DNA of 15,201 bases, from positions 1 to 15,201 of the forward strand of contig JAJBVJ010000236.1 in assembly GCA_020859875.1 (NCBI GenBank). The letters run 5' to 3'. Made by a program: the position numbers and the translations under genes. The notes beneath the pieces were generated by a model that was not told where the DNA came from, ran no database searches, and saw only the letters and a list, made by a program, of their open reading frames with translations. This DNA is from Rikenellaceae bacterium (GTDB taxonomy: Bacteria; Bacteroidota; Bacteroidia; Bacteroidales; Rikenellaceae). Shown one piece after another: positions 1-8,097 of the stretch. Positions within the stretch are counted from its first letter, which is position 1, and the number at the start of each line of letters is the position of its first letter.

Positions 1-2907
1 CCCCCGACCCGTGCATCGATCATAAATCCGAGGGTCACACCCTGCCAGGCGAAACTGTTGCTCATGCTCAGGTTATACAGCGGCGCTGCACTTCCGATCT
101 TAATGTAGTTTTCGGTATCCACAGAGAAGGCTCCCGTTACAGGATGTACATATACATATCCATGCTCGTCGAGTTTGAACGAATTTACATAAATATCGGA
201 CATGGTGCCGCCCTTTTTCAGGATCATACGGTATGAACTTCCGATATTAGACGCCACTTCGAACTCCTGTGGGGCATCCATCGGCTCGCCGCTCACCGGG
301 TCGATCACCGTATCGCCCAACAGCTCCTTGATCTTGTTGCGGTTCAGAGAGTAGGTCACCGTACCGTTCCATTTTACCGGGCCCAGATCCTGCCTTATGC
401 CAACTTTCAACTCTATACCGTAGTTATTTACCTTACCGGCATTCTCAAATGTATAGCTTTGCCCGGTGCTGGGCGGGAGCGAATACATAAAGAGCTGGTT
501 GTAGGTGTTGGTATTGTAGTAGGTAAAAGAGATATCGAAGCGGTTTTCCCACAACCTCATATCGGTACCCACCTCGAACGCCTTTGTCCTTTCGGGCTTC
601 AAATTTACCGGGAAGCCACCGGGAACGAGAGTACCGTTGACGATAGAGGTATAATTGTTAATCAGGTAAGGTTCGGGCGGGTTACCCACCTGGGTATAGG
701 AGGCTCTTACTTTCCAGAAAGGAACCGCTTTTCGCGGTATATTGAACATCTCGGTCAGAACCCCCGAAAGGCCCACCGACGGGTATTTAGTCGACTGGAA
801 CTCTCCCGTTTCGACATTATAGATCTGGGAAAAATGGTCTATGCGTCCCGTAAGGTCGAGAAAGAGCATACTTTTATATCCCACCTGGGCCGTAGCGTAA
901 AAAGCGGTAGTGCGGGTATGGTACCTTTCGCGGTCGTTAATCTCTATATTCAGGTTCCCTACGTGGAAATGGTCGGGGAAGGTAGACAGCGATCCTTCAT
1001 ATCCTTTGTAGTCGTACATCTCGTCGTTGAAGCTGCCGCCGAAATTGGCTACTATCCGCCAGTTGTCGCCGAACCCCTTGTCCATATTGAGCAGGAAGTC
1101 GCCGTACATGTTCCGGTCTTTTCGCGTATAATCGGAATAGTAACCGTTGTCGGAGTGGGCGAACAAGACGTCGGTCGATGCCGACAGCTTGCGTTCGAAA
1201 ACCGCCGTAGACCTGTCCATCCGGCCCCTTAACGACAGGGTGAGCCAGTCGAGGATGTTGTAATTGAGCGTTCCCGTCAGGATGAAGCGGTTTCGGCGGT
1301 TTTGGAGCCGGTTTTCGTTTACTATCCAGAAGGGATTTTGTTTCAGACCCTCGAGGCCTTCGTCCGAGTAGGCCCAATTCTGGGTCTGGAAATTACGTTC
1401 GGAATTCCATATTTTATAGGGAAGAAAGCGGTTTATATCGTCTCCCGGAGGGAAGAGGTAAATTGCCGGTATGGGGTTGTAATAGAGCCCGTGAGCCACC
1501 GACCCCTGATCCCTCTGGTCTATGTAGTTGACCCCCCAGGTCGAGGTCGAGTTTATCCTTAACCAGCACACTTGTCGTCTTGAGGTTGAAGTTATACCTC
1601 TCGTATGTTTGATTCGGGATTATCCCGCGTGCATTCACCGATCCCACCGAAGCGTACATCTGGTGATTCTCGCCGCCCGTGGAAAGGGAGATCGTATTCA
1701 TCGTGTTTGTACCCTTCTGGAAAAAATCGGCCGGATCGTAGCTCGACGGGGTAGCCAGTTTCTGGCCCCAGCTGGCATAAGAATCCGCACTTTGTCCATA
1801 TGTGTTTTGGAACTTGGGCATCCTGAAGGGGTTGCTGAAGGTGGTGTTATTGGTATAAGACAACTTCGTACCGTCGGACGAACCCTTTTTGGTCGTAATC
1901 AATATTACCCCGTTGGAGCCTCGGTTGCCGTATAGCGCTGCGGCTGCGGCACCGGTCAGAACGGACATACTCTCGATGTCGTCGGCATTGAGAAGCGAAA
2001 TACTTTCGCTGTCGCCCTGCCTGTCCACTTCGTAGTAGTTGTCCGACTGGGTGGATTTCATATTGGCCAGGGGCACACCGTCGACTACATATAGGGCATT
2101 GTTGTCTCCGAAGAGCGATTTGGGCCCGCGCATTACCACGCGCGACGACCCGCCGAGCCCCGAAGAGCTCTGGGTAATGGTAACACCGGCGATCTTACCG
2201 GCAAGGCTGTTCATCAGGTTTACGTCCCGCACGGTCTGAAATTCTCCGGAATCGATTGTCTGGACGTTGTAGGTAAGGGATTTTTCCTCCCTTTTGATAC
2301 CCATGGCGGTCACCACCACATTACCCACGTCGATAGCGCTCTCGCGCATCACCACGTCGATGACACTCCGGCTTCCCGGATCGACGCTCTCGGTTTCGTA
2401 TCCCAGGTAGGAAAACATAAGGGAGCCGGAAGAAGGGGCGACCCTTATGGTATATTTGCCGTCCATGCCGGTCGATACCCCGGTCGAAGTTCCCGGAATG
2501 GTTACGGCTACACCCGGAAGCGGTGTCCCGTTGGTATCGGTAACCGTCCCGGTAATCAGCCTCTCCCGGGCAGGCTGCTCGGCAGACCGCGGAGCCTGGG
2601 ACAGGTAGACTATCCTGTTTTCGATCTTGTAGTCAATACCCGTACCCCCGAGCACGGCGGCAAGGAGTGTCTCGACCGGAACGTCCGAAACCTCTGCCGA
2701 TCTCACCCTCTGCCCGGTAAGGCCGGTGTCGTAAAAGAACTGGTAATCGCTTTGCGAGCGAACGTGCTCGATCACCTCTCCCAGCGTGGGATCCTGTGCG
2801 CTGTAGGATATTTGCGCACCGAGCCTTCCTGCCAGGGTAAAGAAGAAAAGAACCGCCAAAAAGGTAAATCTCGCACCCTTCCGGCATGTGAAAGTAAAGT
2901 CCATCAT
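1..2907 (-). CDS. SusC/RagA-family TonB-dependent transducer with STN domain (frameshifted, C-terminus off the window)
   Basis: Outer-membrane TonB-dependent channel of the SusC type. About 968 frame-corrected residues are visible and the last barrel strands lie beyond the left edge. In order: a basic, hydrophobic signal peptide (about 1-31); an STN domain (about 40-103), which in this family contacts a FecR anti-sigma factor; a carboxypeptidase-regulatory-like beta domain (about 117-189); a segment with the SusC hallmark VVVTAMGIKREEKSL (197-211); the plug domain (to about 341) with SLAGKIAGV, VVMRGPKSL, LYVVDGVPL and ALYGNRGSNGVILITTKKG; then the barrel. The first frame runs from 2907 to a stop at 1414, but similarity to the family leaves it at a C6/G6 run (1532-1537). 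Removing one base continues the protein as LGVNYIDQRDQGSVAHGLYY and stays open to base 3. The start is ATGATG at 2907, and the second Met is equally possible. The substrate is unknown. A SusD partner would be expected to the left. The divergent sigma/FecR pair probably controls it. Confidence 0.93.
1532..1537 (-). other. Frame break at C6 (G6 on coding strand) in the SusC gene
   Basis: Six C residues on the plus strand lie where the coding strand reads CTG GGG GGT CAA. With five bases the reading becomes CTG GGG GTC AAC TAC ATA GAC CAG, which gives the expected barrel sequence and an open frame to the window edge. The frame as written instead ends 44 codons later in non-family sequence (HRPEGSGVGG and so on). 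One extra base is therefore the simplest account. Whether the base is real, a sequencing error or a variable tract cannot be decided here. Confidence 0.85.
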
Positions 2908-2979
2908 TTCATCTGGTCATTAAATGTTAGTAGGTTGTTCGGTCAAAAATCTTCCGTATATCCATAAAACAACCCTGCG

Positions 2980-3002
2980 CCGAAAAACTCTTACGTTTTC
3001 GG
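2980..3002. promoter_or_regulatory. Inverted repeat in the SusC/sigma divergent control region
   Basis: CCGAAAA (2980-2986) and TTTTCGG (2996-3002) form a perfect 7-bp dyad separated by 9 bases. It lies 73-95 bp upstream of the SusC start, between the two divergent genes. It could be a protein-binding site or a hairpin in the SusC leader. I found no clear housekeeping TAnnTTTG box for the SusC gene, which would fit transcription by the adjacent ECF sigma factor. That last step is inference. Confidence 0.35.
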
Positions 3003-3091
3003 AACGATTTTTATACATTTTATTTCATTATGTGATCCCAGACCTTTAATAAGAGACTTATAAAGATAATTTACATTACGACGGTCACAAA

Positions 3092-3122
3092 TTGATATTC
3101 GCCGATAATTTTTTTACCTTGG
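3092..3122 (+). promoter_or_regulatory. Probable promoter of the ECF sigma/FecR operon
   Basis: TTG at 3092-3094 is followed, after a 20-base spacer, by TACCTTGG at 3115-3122. This differs by one base from the Bacteroidetes -7 box TAnnTTTG. Transcription would start near 3129, about 43 bases before the sigma-factor start codon. It is the best housekeeping-type match in the intergenic region. Confidence 0.5.
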
Positions 3123-3171
3123 CAGTAAGTGTTATTTTTCCTACGGGTGTTATTAATATAGTAAAAAGAAA

Positions 3172-3765
3172 ATGGGTACGGCCTCTGAAAAATATTCGGA
3201 AGGTAAATACGGAGGGATCAGAGAAAAGGAGGAATTTACCGCCTTTTTCAGGAAGCTTTACCCGTCCTTGCTGTTCTATGCATCGCGGATGCTCCCTGCC
3301 GAGCAGGCGGAAGATGTGGTGCAGGATGCTTTTCTCGAATTGTGGAAAAGGCGCGGGGAGATCAGAGCGGGCGAGAGGCTCCATGTTTTCATGTACCGCT
3401 CGGTTTACACCAAGTGTCTCAACAAAATAAAACACGAGAAGATCGTCGCCAGATACAGTACTGCCGCGCGGGAGATATTCGAGGCCAAAGCCGCCCACCT
3501 GGCCCCTGACAACAACGAGATACTAAAAATTATCGAAGGGGAAGAGCTCGGGGAACAGATAGATAAAATTATAGACGAACTGCCCGATAAATGCCGCGAA
3601 GTTTTTAAACTGAGTTACCTGCACGACCTTCGCAACAAGGAGATAGCCGACGTATTGGGGATAACGGTAAAAACGGTCGAATCCCACATGTACAAGGCGT
3701 TGAAACTATTGAGAAACAAATTGAGCCACCTTACATCGATTTTAACAATATTACTGTTTTGTTGA
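3172..3765 (+). CDS. RNA polymerase ECF sigma factor (Bacteroidetes FecI-like)
   Basis: Sigma-70 family extracytoplasmic-function factor of 197 residues, a normal length. Region 2 covers about residues 22-90, with the typical LPAEQAEDVVQDAFLELW (41-58). Region 4 covers about 126-182, with DELPDKCREVFKLSYLHDL followed by the helix-turn-helix NKEIADVLGITVKTVESHMYKALK. The C-terminus is a short hydrophobic tail (LTSILTILLFC), as I recall for many Bacteroidetes ECF factors. The ATG at 3172 gives the full N-terminus. The gene is followed after 42 bp by a FecR-type anti-sigma gene on the same strand and faces away from an STN-bearing SusC gene. The expected role is to direct polymerase to the promoter of that transporter operon when the anti-sigma factor signals substrate at the outer membrane. 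Family call is firm; the target is inferred. Confidence 0.95.
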   Translation: MGTASEKYSEGKYGGIREKEEFTAFFRKLYPSLLFYASRMLPAEQAEDVVQDAFLELWKRRGEIRAGERLHVFMYRSVYTKCLNKIKHEKIVARYSTAAREIFEAKAAHLAPDNNEILKIIEGEELGEQIDKIIDELPDKCREVFKLSYLHDLRNKEIADVLGITVKTVESHMYKALKLLRNKLSHLTSILTILLFC

Positions 3766-3807
3766 CCGTGTCCGCCCGATCCGCACGGCCGGCAAAGAAC
3801 CGACCTT

Positions 3808-4806
3808 ATGACATTGAATGAAACATTATTGCTGAAATACCTTCAGGGGGAATGCAATGAAACCGAAAATAGCCTGATAAGCCAGTGGCTCGACCAATCG
3901 GAGGAGAACCGCAAGCTTCTTTTCAACCTCGAGCTCACACTTCAGCGTCCGCAAAAAAAGGCTTTCGAAAAGCAGGAGTTTATCCTGGGTGCCCAGCAAA
4001 GGCTTCTGGCCCGTATAGACGATCATGAAAACCGGCTGAAGAGAGACACCGCCGCTCAGCGGGCCAGAAAGAGAAGGATAAACTGGCTCTATACCGCAGC
4101 AGCGGTAGCAGTTATCACTGCGGGTATCTTCCTGCTCGACACGATGACCGAGCCATCCCGCATCGTCGTCAAGGCATCCGATATCGACCCCATCCAGGAA
4201 GTGATCCTTCCCGATGGCTCGAAAGTTTGGCTCAACAGGGGCGGAACCCTCACCTACTCGGAAAATTTCGGGAAATCCGACCGTGAGCTTCATCTCGACG
4301 GTGAAGCCTATTTCAATGTGGCTCATAACGAGGCGCTTCCCTTCGTTGTGAGCAGTCCCGTGCTGCATACCACCGCACTGGGCACGCAGTTCAATATGCA
4401 CTCCTACGGCGATAAGGATCTGGCACATGTCTCCCTTATCGAAGGGACTGTCGAAGTTAAAGGCATGAACGGCGAGGGGCAGATCGTTCTATCGCCCAGC
4501 CAGAGGGCGGAACTCGATATGTCGTCCCGTAGGATGACCGTAAAGACCGTAAACACGAAACTGGACGCCGTGTGGCACAACAACCTCATACCGTTCACCG
4601 ACGCCTCCATATACGACATAGCCAAAACCCTCGAACAGCTCTATAACGTCAGCTTCCTTTTCGACGACGATCTGAATATTCCCGGCAGCTACGCCGGGGC
4701 CATACAGCAAAAGGACGGCATCGAGGATGTTTTGGGATCTCTGATGAATTCAATTCCGTTCGCCTACTCAATAAACGGCAATACAGTCCGCATAACCAAC
4801 AAATAG
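3808..4806 (+). CDS. FecR-family anti-sigma factor
   Basis: Single-pass inner-membrane anti-sigma regulator of 332 residues. The N-terminal cytoplasmic part (about 1-90) starts with LLLKYLQGECNETENSLISQWLDQSEENRKLL, the usual sigma-binding helices. A basic stretch (RARKRR, 85-90) precedes one membrane span (about 93-110). The periplasmic FecR domain (about 118-215) contains EVILPDGSKVWLNRGGTLTY and LHLDGEAYFNVAHN. The C-terminal domain (about 258-328; FTDASIYDIAKTLEQLYNVSF) resembles DUF4974, an STN-like fold. In this family the periplasmic part senses the STN domain of a TonB-dependent transducer, here most likely the divergent SusC protein, and releases or activates the sigma factor. It lies 42 bp after the sigma gene in one operon. 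Confidence 0.95.
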   Translation: MTLNETLLLKYLQGECNETENSLISQWLDQSEENRKLLFNLELTLQRPQKKAFEKQEFILGAQQRLLARIDDHENRLKRDTAAQRARKRRINWLYTAAAVAVITAGIFLLDTMTEPSRIVVKASDIDPIQEVILPDGSKVWLNRGGTLTYSENFGKSDRELHLDGEAYFNVAHNEALPFVVSSPVLHTTALGTQFNMHSYGDKDLAHVSLIEGTVEVKGMNGEGQIVLSPSQRAELDMSSRRMTVKTVNTKLDAVWHNNLIPFTDASIYDIAKTLEQLYNVSFLFDDDLNIPGSYAGAIQQKDGIEDVLGSLMNSIPFAYSINGNTVRITNK

Positions 4807-4829
4807 GCGAACGTTTCTCATTTTCACCG

Positions 4830-4868
4830 ACGAGCGCACCCCCGGCAGGTCGCGCTCGTTTTGTTTTT
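4830..4868 (+). terminator. Intrinsic terminator of the sigma/FecR operon
   Basis: ACGAGCGC (4830-4837) pairs perfectly with GCGCTCGT (4852-4859) to form an 8-bp GC-rich stem. It is followed by TTTTGTTTTT (4859-4868). The hairpin begins 23 bp after the fecR stop codon. Confidence 0.9.
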
Positions 4869-4890
4869 CCCGGGAAACTCTTTACATTTG
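4860..4890 (+). promoter_or_regulatory. Bacteroidetes consensus promoter of the thiamine operon
   Basis: TTTG (4860-4863), a 19-base spacer and TACATTTG (4883-4890) match the -33/-7 consensus TTTG/TAnnTTTG exactly. The predicted start is near 4897. The -33 element lies inside the T-tract of the preceding terminator. The first transcribed bases would form a tight hairpin, ACCGGA (4898-4903) with TCCGGT (4907-4912) around an AAA loop, ahead of the riboswitch. Confidence 0.8.
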
Positions 4891-4927
4891 TCCCCGTACC
4901 GGAAAATCCGGTTCGCTACATATCGTT

Positions 4928-5010
4928 TTTAAAAGGGGTGCCTTCAATATTAAGGGCTGAGATTATACCCTTCGAACCTGATACGGGTAATGCCGGCGTA
5001 GGGATTGATG
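4928..5010 (+). promoter_or_regulatory. TPP riboswitch (THI element)
   Basis: The conserved aptamer core is readable: GGGGTGCC (4935-4942), CTGAGA (4957-4962), ACCC followed by GAACCTGAT (to 4982), then GGTAATGCC and GCGTAGGGA (4996-5004). The outer limits are approximate. Downstream, GGAAAAG (5010-5016) can pair with CTTTTTCC in 5022-5029, followed by GTTCTTTT. This may be the off-state hairpin of the expression platform, but its mode (termination or translation block) is not clear from the bases. It controls a thiamine uptake and activation operon, so TPP is expected to switch it off. Confidence 0.95.
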
Positions 5011-5047
5011 GAAAAGTACTCCTTTTTCCGTTCTTTTAAAAACTTAA

Positions 5048-7441
5048 ATGATGAGAAGATTTACAACTGCCGCGGCGATCCTCGCCGCCGGTCGACTCGC
5101 CGCTGCCGCCCTACCGGCAGCGGGTACGAACCTTCCGGACGGAAGACACGATGGCCCGGGAGATTCTATCCGCATGGTCGAACTGCAGGCCGTCGAGGTG
5201 GTATCGACCCGTGCCGGGGAGAAGACTCCGGTCGCCTATACCAATGTCGGCCGTGCCACGCTGGATAATGTCAACACGGGCATCGACCTGCCCTTCCTGC
5301 TCCTGGGAACCCCCTCCGTGGTGGCGACCAGCGAAGCGGGCGCCGGGATCGGCTATACCGGTATCCGCATCCGCGGAAGCGATGCCACGCGGATCAACGT
5401 TACAGCCAACGGTATCCCGATGAACGATGCCGAGAGCCACGGAGTTTTCTGGGTCAATGTCCCGGACCTTGCCTCTTCCCTCGAAGAGATACAGGTACAG
5501 CGCGGGGTCGGTACCTCCACCAACGGGGCGGGAGCTTTCGGTGGAAGCATCAACCTTAAAACCCAGAACCTCTCCCCCACCCCTTACGGAGAGGTATCGG
5601 CCGGGTACGGTTCCTATAACACACACCGCGAAACAGTGAATATCGGCACGGGGCTACTCGGCAGCCGATGGGCTTTAAACGCACGCCTGTCGAACATCTC
5701 TTCCGACGGCTACCGGCGGGGTGCCTCCACCGACCTGAAATCCTACTTCTTTCAGGCGGGATATTACGGCCGCAAAACAGTGGTGAAATTCATCACCTTC
5801 GGAGGCAAGGAAAAGACCTATCTCGCCTGGGAAGGGATTACCAAAGAGCAGATGAAGGCCGACCGCCGGGAAAATAACCTCGGGGAGATGTGGGGCTTCG
5901 AGTACGATTCCAACGGAAAGCTGGTCAGGGATTCCAACGGCGACCCCGTACCCAAATTCTACGGATATTATAAAAACCACACAGACAATTACACCCAGTA
6001 CAACTACCAGCTTCTCTTTACCAGGCATATAGGGGAGCGGCTCACGCTCAATGCAAACCTGCATTACACCGACGGCGACGGTTATTACGAAGAGTATAAA
6101 AGCGGCCGGAAACTTTCCGAGTATAACCTCACGCCCTATGTTCCCGGCGATCCCTCTAATGAACCCTACTACGATGCAGGAAAGGGCCTGGTAACTAAAG
6201 CCAACCTCGTACGCCGCAAGATGATGGACAACGGCTTCGGGGGCGGGGTCTTCTCGCTCGATTACACCGCGCCGCGTCTGACGGCCACCCTGGGCGGGGC
6301 GGCCAACAAATACAACGGCCACCATTTCGGGAACGTTATCTGGGTGCAGGACTATGCCAACAACGGCGGTTTTCTGCCCGACCACGAATATTACCGCAAC
6401 AAGGGAGAAAAATTCGACGCCAATCTTTACCTCAAAGCGACCTGGAATGCGGCAAAAGGGCTCTATCTCTACGCAGACGTACAGTACCGCCGAATCCGCT
6501 ACAAGATCGACGGGGTAAACGACAAATGGGACGATTCGATAGGCGGACTGCAAATCCTGGATATAGACCGCAAATATGACTTTTTCAACCCCAAAGCCGG
6601 CATATCGTACGACCTTGGTACTAATTGGAATATATACGCTTCGGTAGCCATGACCGGGAAAGAACCCACGCGCGACAATTTCAAGGATGCCGAGCCCGAC
6701 GCCCTTCCCAGGCGGGAGCGTCTCACCGACTACGAAGCAGGCACAACCTACCGCAGCGGCATCTTCTCTGCCGCGGCCAACTTTTACTATATGAAGTATA
6801 AAGACCAACTGGTTCTTACCGGCGAGATCAACCACATCGGTGAGGCCCTCTCCACCAACGTTCCGGACAGCTACCGGGCCGGTATCGAGCTTACGGCCGG
6901 GGTGCAGATTACCGATTGGCTTAGCTGGGATATCAACGCCACATTCAGCCGTAATAAAATAAAGAAATACACAGACCACCTTAGTTTTGAAGATGCGGCG
7001 GGAGTCCGGGACGTGGAAACATATCTCGGTACCACTACCATCGCCTTTTCGCCGTCGGTTATCGCGGGAAGCATCATCGCCTTTTCCCACCGCGGGTTCG
7101 GCGCGAGCCTTCAGACCAATGCCGTCAGCAAGCAATATGTCACCAACTCGGAGAGCGCCCGCTCCAAGTTTACCGATATTGCATCCGGTTCCGACAAGCT
7201 GGAACTGGACGCCTACTGCGTCTCCAACCTTAGGCTCGATTACTCGTTCCGCCTTCCCTCGTTAAAATCCATGACCGTCGGCTTTACCGTCTATAACATC
7301 CTCAATGCCAAATATGAAAGCAACGGGTACGAGGTTACTTATTTTATCGAAGAAAACGGTCGGAGGGCCCGCCTCAAACAAATGTACTATTTCCCCCAGG
7401 CCGGAACCAATGTAATGGCAAACATTACCTTGCGGTTTTAA
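5048..7441 (+). CDS. TonB-dependent outer-membrane receptor, probable thiamine transporter
   Basis: Outer-membrane active transporter of 797 residues. The N-terminus (about 1-26) is alanine-rich and signal-like but carries an Arg at 16 inside the hydrophobic core. A likely TonB box lies at about 43-54 (MVELQAVEVVST). The plug domain (about 62-172) includes GIRIRGSDATRINVTANGIPMNDAESHGVFWVNVPDLASSLEEIQVQRG in consecutive parts, and GAGAFGGSINLKT. The beta-barrel fills the rest and ends in GTNVMANITLRF with the C-terminal Phe typical of BamA substrates. No carboxypeptidase-like or STN domain is present, unlike the SusC gene nearby. Plug similarity alone would suggest a siderophore or vitamin receptor. 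The TPP riboswitch 38 bp upstream and the pnuT and kinase genes downstream point to thiamine or a thiamine derivative, as in the known Bacteroides thiamine receptor. The ATG at 5048 gives the signal peptide. Confidence 0.93.
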   Translation: MMRRFTTAAAILAAGRLAAAALPAAGTNLPDGRHDGPGDSIRMVELQAVEVVSTRAGEKTPVAYTNVGRATLDNVNTGIDLPFLLLGTPSVVATSEAGAGIGYTGIRIRGSDATRINVTANGIPMNDAESHGVFWVNVPDLASSLEEIQVQRGVGTSTNGAGAFGGSINLKTQNLSPTPYGEVSAGYGSYNTHRETVNIGTGLLGSRWALNARLSNISSDGYRRGASTDLKSYFFQAGYYGRKTVVKFITFGGKEKTYLAWEGITKEQMKADRRENNLGEMWGFEYDSNGKLVRDSNGDPVPKFYGYYKNHTDNYTQYNYQLLFTRHIGERLTLNANLHYTDGDGYYEEYKSGRKLSEYNLTPYVPGDPSNEPYYDAGKGLVTKANLVRRKMMDNGFGGGVFSLDYTAPRLTATLGGAANKYNGHHFGNVIWVQDYANNGGFLPDHEYYRNKGEKFDANLYLKATWNAAKGLYLYADVQYRRIRYKIDGVNDKWDDSIGGLQILDIDRKYDFFNPKAGISYDLGTNWNIYASVAMTGKEPTRDNFKDAEPDALPRRERLTDYEAGTTYRSGIFSAAANFYYMKYKDQLVLTGEINHIGEALSTNVPDSYRAGIELTAGVQITDWLSWDINATFSRNKIKKYTDHLSFEDAAGVRDVETYLGTTTIAFSPSVIAGSIIAFSHRGFGASLQTNAVSKQYVTNSESARSKFTDIASGSDKLELDAYCVSNLRLDYSFRLPSLKSMTVGFTVYNILNAKYESNGYEVTYFIEENGRRARLKQMYYFPQAGTNVMANITLRF

Positions 7442-7460
7442 TCTTGCAGAGAATAATGTT

Positions 7461-7468
7461 TACCTTTG
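7461..7468 (+). promoter_or_regulatory. Possible internal -7 box upstream of pnuT
   Basis: TACCTTTG fits the Bacteroidetes -7 consensus TAnnTTTG. No good -33 element stands at the usual distance: the nearest TTG (7444-7446) is only 14 bases away. If used, it would let pnuT and the kinase gene be transcribed without passing the riboswitch. Weak evidence. Confidence 0.25.
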
Positions 7469-7493
7469 CCGCCGGGGAATTTTTCCCGGCGGC
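7468..7493 (+). other. Strong intercistronic hairpin between receptor and pnuT
   Basis: GCCGCCGGG (7468-7476) pairs perfectly with CCCGGCGGC (7485-7493), and GAA/TTT can extend the stem to 12 bp with a 2-base loop. No T-tract follows (TGATAAATAAA), so it does not look like an intrinsic terminator. It sits 26 bp after the receptor stop and 16 bp before the pnuT start. An RNA-stability or processing element that sets different levels of receptor and transporter is a reasonable guess. Confidence 0.6.
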
Positions 7494-7509
7494 TGATAAA
7501 TAAATCGGG

Positions 7510-8097
7510 ATGCTCTGGCTGGAAATAACGGGTGCGGTCGTAGGACTGCTGTATATATGGCTCGAATACAGGGCGAGCGTTTGGCTTTGGCTCACGGGGA
7601 TCGTAATGCCCGCAATATACATCTATGTATATTATGCCTCGGGATTCTATGCCGATATGGGGATAAACGTCTACTTCCTTGCGGCGGGCCTCTACGGATG
7701 GGCCTATTGGCTGGGAAGGACAAGGAGAAGAAATAAAGCCGAAGATAAATCGCAGCTGTCCGTTTCTCACACCCCCGCTAAATACTGGCTTCCCGCTGCG
7801 GTCGTAACCACCGTTGTTTTCGCAGTTATTCTTTTCGTACTGAAAAGATATACCGACAGCGACGTCCCATACGGGGATAGTTTTACCACGGCACTCAGCG
7901 TTGCCGGGTTATGGCTTCTCACCCGGAAGTATGTGGAGCAATGGCTCGTATGGATTGTGGTGGACATGGTCAGCGCCGGCCTCTACTTCTACAAGGGCCT
8001 CTTACCGACAGCCATACTCTACACCTTATATATGGTGATAGCGGTATTCGGCTATTACCGGTGGCGTAAACTTGCAGAGCAGACGAAGTATGAATAA
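7510..8097 (+). CDS. pnuT: PnuT-type thiamine transporter (PnuC family)
   Basis: Inner-membrane facilitator of the PnuC vitamin-transporter family, 195 residues with about seven hydrophobic segments (roughly 5-22, 24-43, 51-69, 94-112, 125-139, 145-160, 165-184). The substrate-site helix reads Q144-WLV-W148-IVV-D152, a Q-x3-W-x3-D pattern. As I recall, this marks thiamine members, where nicotinamide-riboside PnuC has W-x3-W-x3-N. The conserved N-terminal segment (LEITGAVVGLLYIWLE) and GINVYFLAAGLYGWAYW are also present. It would move thiamine from periplasm to cytoplasm after the outer-membrane receptor, with phosphorylation by the next gene product trapping it. It starts 68 bp after the receptor gene and overlaps the kinase gene by 8 bp, which indicates one operon under the TPP riboswitch. 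Confidence 0.93.
   Translation: MLWLEITGAVVGLLYIWLEYRASVWLWLTGIVMPAIYIYVYYASGFYADMGINVYFLAAGLYGWAYWLGRTRRRNKAEDKSQLSVSHTPAKYWLPAAVVTTVVFAVILFVLKRYTDSDVPYGDSFTTALSVAGLWLLTRKYVEQWLVWIVVDMVSAGLYFYKGLLPTAILYTLYMVIAVFGYYRWRKLAEQTKYE

Noticed and set aside
459..1232. Open frame of 257 codons on the plus strand.
   Set aside because: It is antisense to the SusC barrel, which is clearly coding through this stretch in the restored frame.
2927..2965. Possible 12-codon upstream open frame in the SusC leader (minus strand).
   Set aside because: Short frames of this size are expected by chance, and no start-site signal or repeated-codon attenuator pattern supports it.
5675..7135. Long open frame of 486 codons on the minus strand.
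   Set aside because: It lies wholly antisense to the TonB receptor gene, matches no family I know, and has the Val/Gly/Ile-rich composition typical of a mirrored coding frame.
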